Below are positions 4,351 through 6,305 of a stretch of DNA of 6,305 bases, in pieces. A program made the translations under genes and the position numbers. Under the pieces are notes generated by a model. That model saw only the letters and a list, made by a program, of their open reading frames with translations, was not told where the DNA came from and made no database searches. The number at the start of each line of letters is the position of its first letter. Positions within the stretch are counted from its first letter, which is position 1. The stretch is from an uncultured Oscillospiraceae bacterium (lineage in GTDB: Bacteria > Bacillota > Clostridia > Oscillospirales > Oscillospiraceae), in contig CAKTKX010000077.1 of assembly GCA_934572365.1 (NCBI GenBank), forward strand, positions 1-6,305, read 5' to 3'.

Positions 4351-5340
4351 ATGGAAAAGAAACAAGACAACCTGATGGAGATTTCCGATCTGACCGTCCG
4401 GTACAATACAGACGACGCAGTGGTTCACGCGGTCAACAATTTCAACCTGAAGCTGGTTCGGGGCGAAGCCCGCGGCCTGGTGGGCGAGACCGGCGCGGGA
4501 AAAACCACCCTGGCGCTGTCCATCCTGCGGCTGCTGCCGGAACGGGTGGGCGAGGTGACCGGCGGTTCCATCGTCTATGACGGTCAGGAGCTGCTGAACC
4601 TGCCGGAGGCGGAAATGCTGCCTCTGCGGGGCAAGCGCATCTCCATGATCTTCCAGGACCCCATGACCAGCCTGAACCCCACCCAGACGGTGGGCGACCA
4701 GATTCTCGAAGTGCTGAACCTGCACTTCCCGGAAATGACCCGGGAGGAGAAGAACAAGCGTGTGGACGAGATGATGACCCTGGTTGGCATCCCGCCCCAG
4801 CGGAAGAAGAGCTTCCCCCACGAGTTCTCCGGCGGCATGAAGCAGAGAGTCGTCATCGCCATGGCGCTGGTTGCGGAGCCGGAGCTGCTGCTGGCCGACG
4901 AGCCGACCACGGCTCTGGACGTGACCATTCAGGCGCAGATTCTGGAGCTGATGAAGCAGCTGCGGGAGAAATTCAACACCTCCGTCATGCTCATTACCCA
5001 CGATCTGGGCGTTGTGGCGCAGTTCTGCGACTCCGTTTCCGTGGTTTACGCGGGACGTGTGGTGGAGTATGGCCCTGTTGAGATCGTGTTCCAGCGGAAG
5101 GAGAACCATCCCTATACCGCAGGCCTGTTTAACTGCATCCCCAATCTCCATGACGATCAGCCCCGGCTGCACCCCATCGCCGGACACATGGCCGACCCCA
5201 GAGTGGAATACAAGGGCTGCTGCTTCGCCGACCGCTGCGAGTACGCCACGGAGCGCTGCCGGACGGAAGCGCCGTCCATGCACGTGTGCGGCGAACACGG
5301 CATCCTGTGCCACCGTTATGCCGAGAAGGAGGAGTTCTGA
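4351..5340 (+). CDS. ABC transporter ATP-binding protein, first ATPase (DppD/OppD family)
   Basis: This 329-residue cytoplasmic ATPase powers the importer as a heterodimer with the next gene product. All nucleotide-binding motifs are present: Walker A GETGAGKTT (45-53), Q-loop FQDP (101-104), signature FSGGMKQR (159-166, a normal variant with Ser160), Walker B LLLADEPT (179-186) with catalytic Glu184, D-loop ALD (188-190) and switch His217. The C-terminal oligopeptide-transporter extension follows (HPYTAGLF at 253-260). It contains Cys290, Cys296, Cys303 and Cys320, plus Cys291 and Cys313, in the family pattern GCxFxxRC...C...C. In some relatives, such as mycobacterial Dpp/Opp, the equivalent cysteines hold a [4Fe-4S] cluster, so a cluster is plausible here. 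The length is normal. Its 3' end contains the ribosome site of the next gene, and the two genes are one base apart. Confidence 0.94.
   Translation: MEKKQDNLMEISDLTVRYNTDDAVVHAVNNFNLKLVRGEARGLVGETGAGKTTLALSILRLLPERVGEVTGGSIVYDGQELLNLPEAEMLPLRGKRISMIFQDPMTSLNPTQTVGDQILEVLNLHFPEMTREEKNKRVDEMMTLVGIPPQRKKSFPHEFSGGMKQRVVIAMALVAEPELLLADEPTTALDVTIQAQILELMKQLREKFNTSVMLITHDLGVVAQFCDSVSVVYAGRVVEYGPVEIVFQRKENHPYTAGLFNCIPNLHDDQPRLHPIAGHMADPRVEYKGCCFADRCEYATERCRTEAPSMHVCGEHGILCHRYAEKEEF
5326..5332 (+). promoter_or_regulatory. Ribosome binding site of the second ATPase, inside the first ATPase gene
   Basis: AAGGAGG lies 9 nt before the ATG at 5342, within the last codons of the first ATPase gene; an adjacent GGAG (5331-5334) gives a 7-nt spacing. 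A second in-frame ATG at 5348 would be 13-15 nt away, so 5342 is preferred. The layout suggests coupled translation and near-equal amounts of the two ATPases. Confidence 0.8.
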
Positions 5341-5341
5341 T

Positions 5342-6292
5342 ATGGCAATGCCTCTTGTTGAAACGAAGAACCTGAAAAAATATTTCAAGACAGGCGCGGG
5401 AATGCTCCATGCCGTTGAGGACGTCAACCTGAAGATCATGCCCGGCAAGACCCTGGGCGTGGTGGGCGAAAGCGGCTGCGGAAAGTCCACCCTGGGCAGA
5501 ACCATTCTGCGGCTCCAGCCGGCCACTGCCGGTGAGGTGCTGTACAACGGGGAAAACATTCTGAAATACAAGGGCAAGGATATGCAGAAGATTCACCTGA
5601 ACATGCAGATGGTCTTCCAGGATCCCTACAGCTCCCTTGACCCCCGTATGTCCGTACACAATCTGATCGCCGAGCCGGTGCAGGTGTGCGGCCTGCTGAA
5701 AACAAAGGCAGAAATCAACGAGCATGTCCGGGAGATCATGGATATGTGCGGCCTGCCTGCGGATCAGGCGAACCTGTTCCCCCACGAGCTGGACGGCGGC
5801 CTGCGCCAGCGGGTCGGCCTGGCCAGAGCCATGGCGGTAAGCCCCAAGTTCATCGTCTGCGACGAGCCGGTTTCGGCTCTGGACGTGTCCATTCAGGCGC
5901 AGATTCTGAACCTGCTGATGGATCTGCAGGAACAGCGGGGACTTTCTTATATGTTCATCACCCACGATCTGTGCGTGGTGAAGCATATCAGCGACGAGAT
6001 CATGGTTATGTATATGGGACAGGTGGTGGAGCACGCGAAGACTGCGGAGCTGTTTGCCAACCCTGTACACCCCTATACCAAGGCGCTGCTTCACGCGGTA
6101 CCCACCATTGACTTGTCCAGGCGGAACAGAGAGGGCTTCATGCTCCGGGGCGAGGTTACCAGCCCCATCAATCCTGCGCCCGGCTGCCGGTTTGCGCCCC
6201 GCTGCCCCTACGCAACGGATAAGTGCAAGGAGAATGTCTGCCTGAAGGAAGTCAGCCCGGATCACTTTGTTGCCTGTTCTCTTTGCGATTGA
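5342..6292 (+). CDS. ABC transporter ATP-binding protein, second ATPase (DppF/OppF family)
   Basis: This 316-residue cytoplasmic ATPase is the partner of the first one. Motifs are Walker A GESGCGKST (42-50), Q-loop FQDP (92-95), Walker B FIVCDEPVSALD (170-181) with catalytic Glu175, and switch His208. The ABC signature is unusual: LDGGLRQR at 150-157, where most relatives have LSGGQ(Q/R)R, so the phosphate-contacting Ser is Asp151 and the following Gln is Leu154. I recall LDGG-type signatures in other clostridial DppF-like proteins, so this may be a subfamily trait and not damage. The C-terminal extension (HPYTKALL at 243-250) carries Cys282, Cys288, Cys295 and Cys312, plus Cys300 and Cys315, in the pattern GCRFAPRC...C, another possible iron-sulfur site. 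The length is normal and the gene is complete. It is the last gene in the window, and whatever lies after 6292 is not seen. Confidence 0.94.
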   Translation: MAMPLVETKNLKKYFKTGAGMLHAVEDVNLKIMPGKTLGVVGESGCGKSTLGRTILRLQPATAGEVLYNGENILKYKGKDMQKIHLNMQMVFQDPYSSLDPRMSVHNLIAEPVQVCGLLKTKAEINEHVREIMDMCGLPADQANLFPHELDGGLRQRVGLARAMAVSPKFIVCDEPVSALDVSIQAQILNLLMDLQEQRGLSYMFITHDLCVVKHISDEIMVMYMGQVVEHAKTAELFANPVHPYTKALLHAVPTIDLSRRNREGFMLRGEVTSPINPAPGCRFAPRCPYATDKCKENVCLKEVSPDHFVACSLCD

Positions 6293-6305
6293 ATCACAGA
6301 AATAA

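Noticed and set aside
3309..4406. Long minus-strand frames opposite the second permease (365 codons here) and opposite both ATPases.
   Set aside because: They are shadows of GC-biased coding sequence, rich in Gln, His, Gly and Ala, without domains or ribosome sites.

Overview
The window looks like chromosomal DNA from a low-to-mid-GC, probably anaerobic Gram-positive bacterium of the Clostridia. My best guess is a gut Oscillospirales/Lachnospirales-type organism, but no marker gene here fixes the genus. The reasons are strong AGGAGG-type ribosome sites before almost every gene, a Gram-positive lipoprotein signal on the solute-binding protein, GC-rich third codon positions, many cysteines even in the exported protein, and a serine recombinase of the kind common on mobile elements of gut Firmicutes.

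Layout. Positions 1-301 (minus strand) hold the 5' part of a serine site-specific recombinase gene, cut by the window edge. A 43-codon ORF precedes it and overlaps it by ATGA. Positions 302-645 are a divergent intergenic region with a perfect 9-bp inverted repeat, a CodY-box-like core, some weaker palindromic and repeated motifs, and a good sigma-A promoter (TTGACA, 17 bp, TAAACT with a TG extension) facing right. Positions 646-6292 (plus strand) are a complete five-gene peptide-type ABC importer operon in the order binding lipoprotein (A), permease (B), permease (C), ATPase (D), ATPase (F). The 281-bp gap between A and B is the most structured non-coding piece. It holds an intrinsic terminator directly followed by a 162-nt imperfect hairpin whose two arms align along their whole length.

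How the genes work together. The lipoprotein captures a peptide or similar small ligand outside the membrane. The two six-helix permeases form the channel, and the two different ATPases form the heterodimeric motor. Genes B to F are tightly packed (gaps of 15, 13 and 1 bases), which fits co-transcription and coupled translation. The terminator and hairpin after A probably give much more A message than B-F message, as binding-protein importers need. The substrate cannot be named from the sequence: the family includes di- and oligopeptide, nickel, heme-precursor and sugar-conjugate importers.

Most of the window is an ordinary transporter operon. The parts worth a second look are the long hairpin, the mobile-element recombinase beside the operon promoter, the altered ABC signature (LDGGL) in the second ATPase, and the cysteine clusters in both ATPases.
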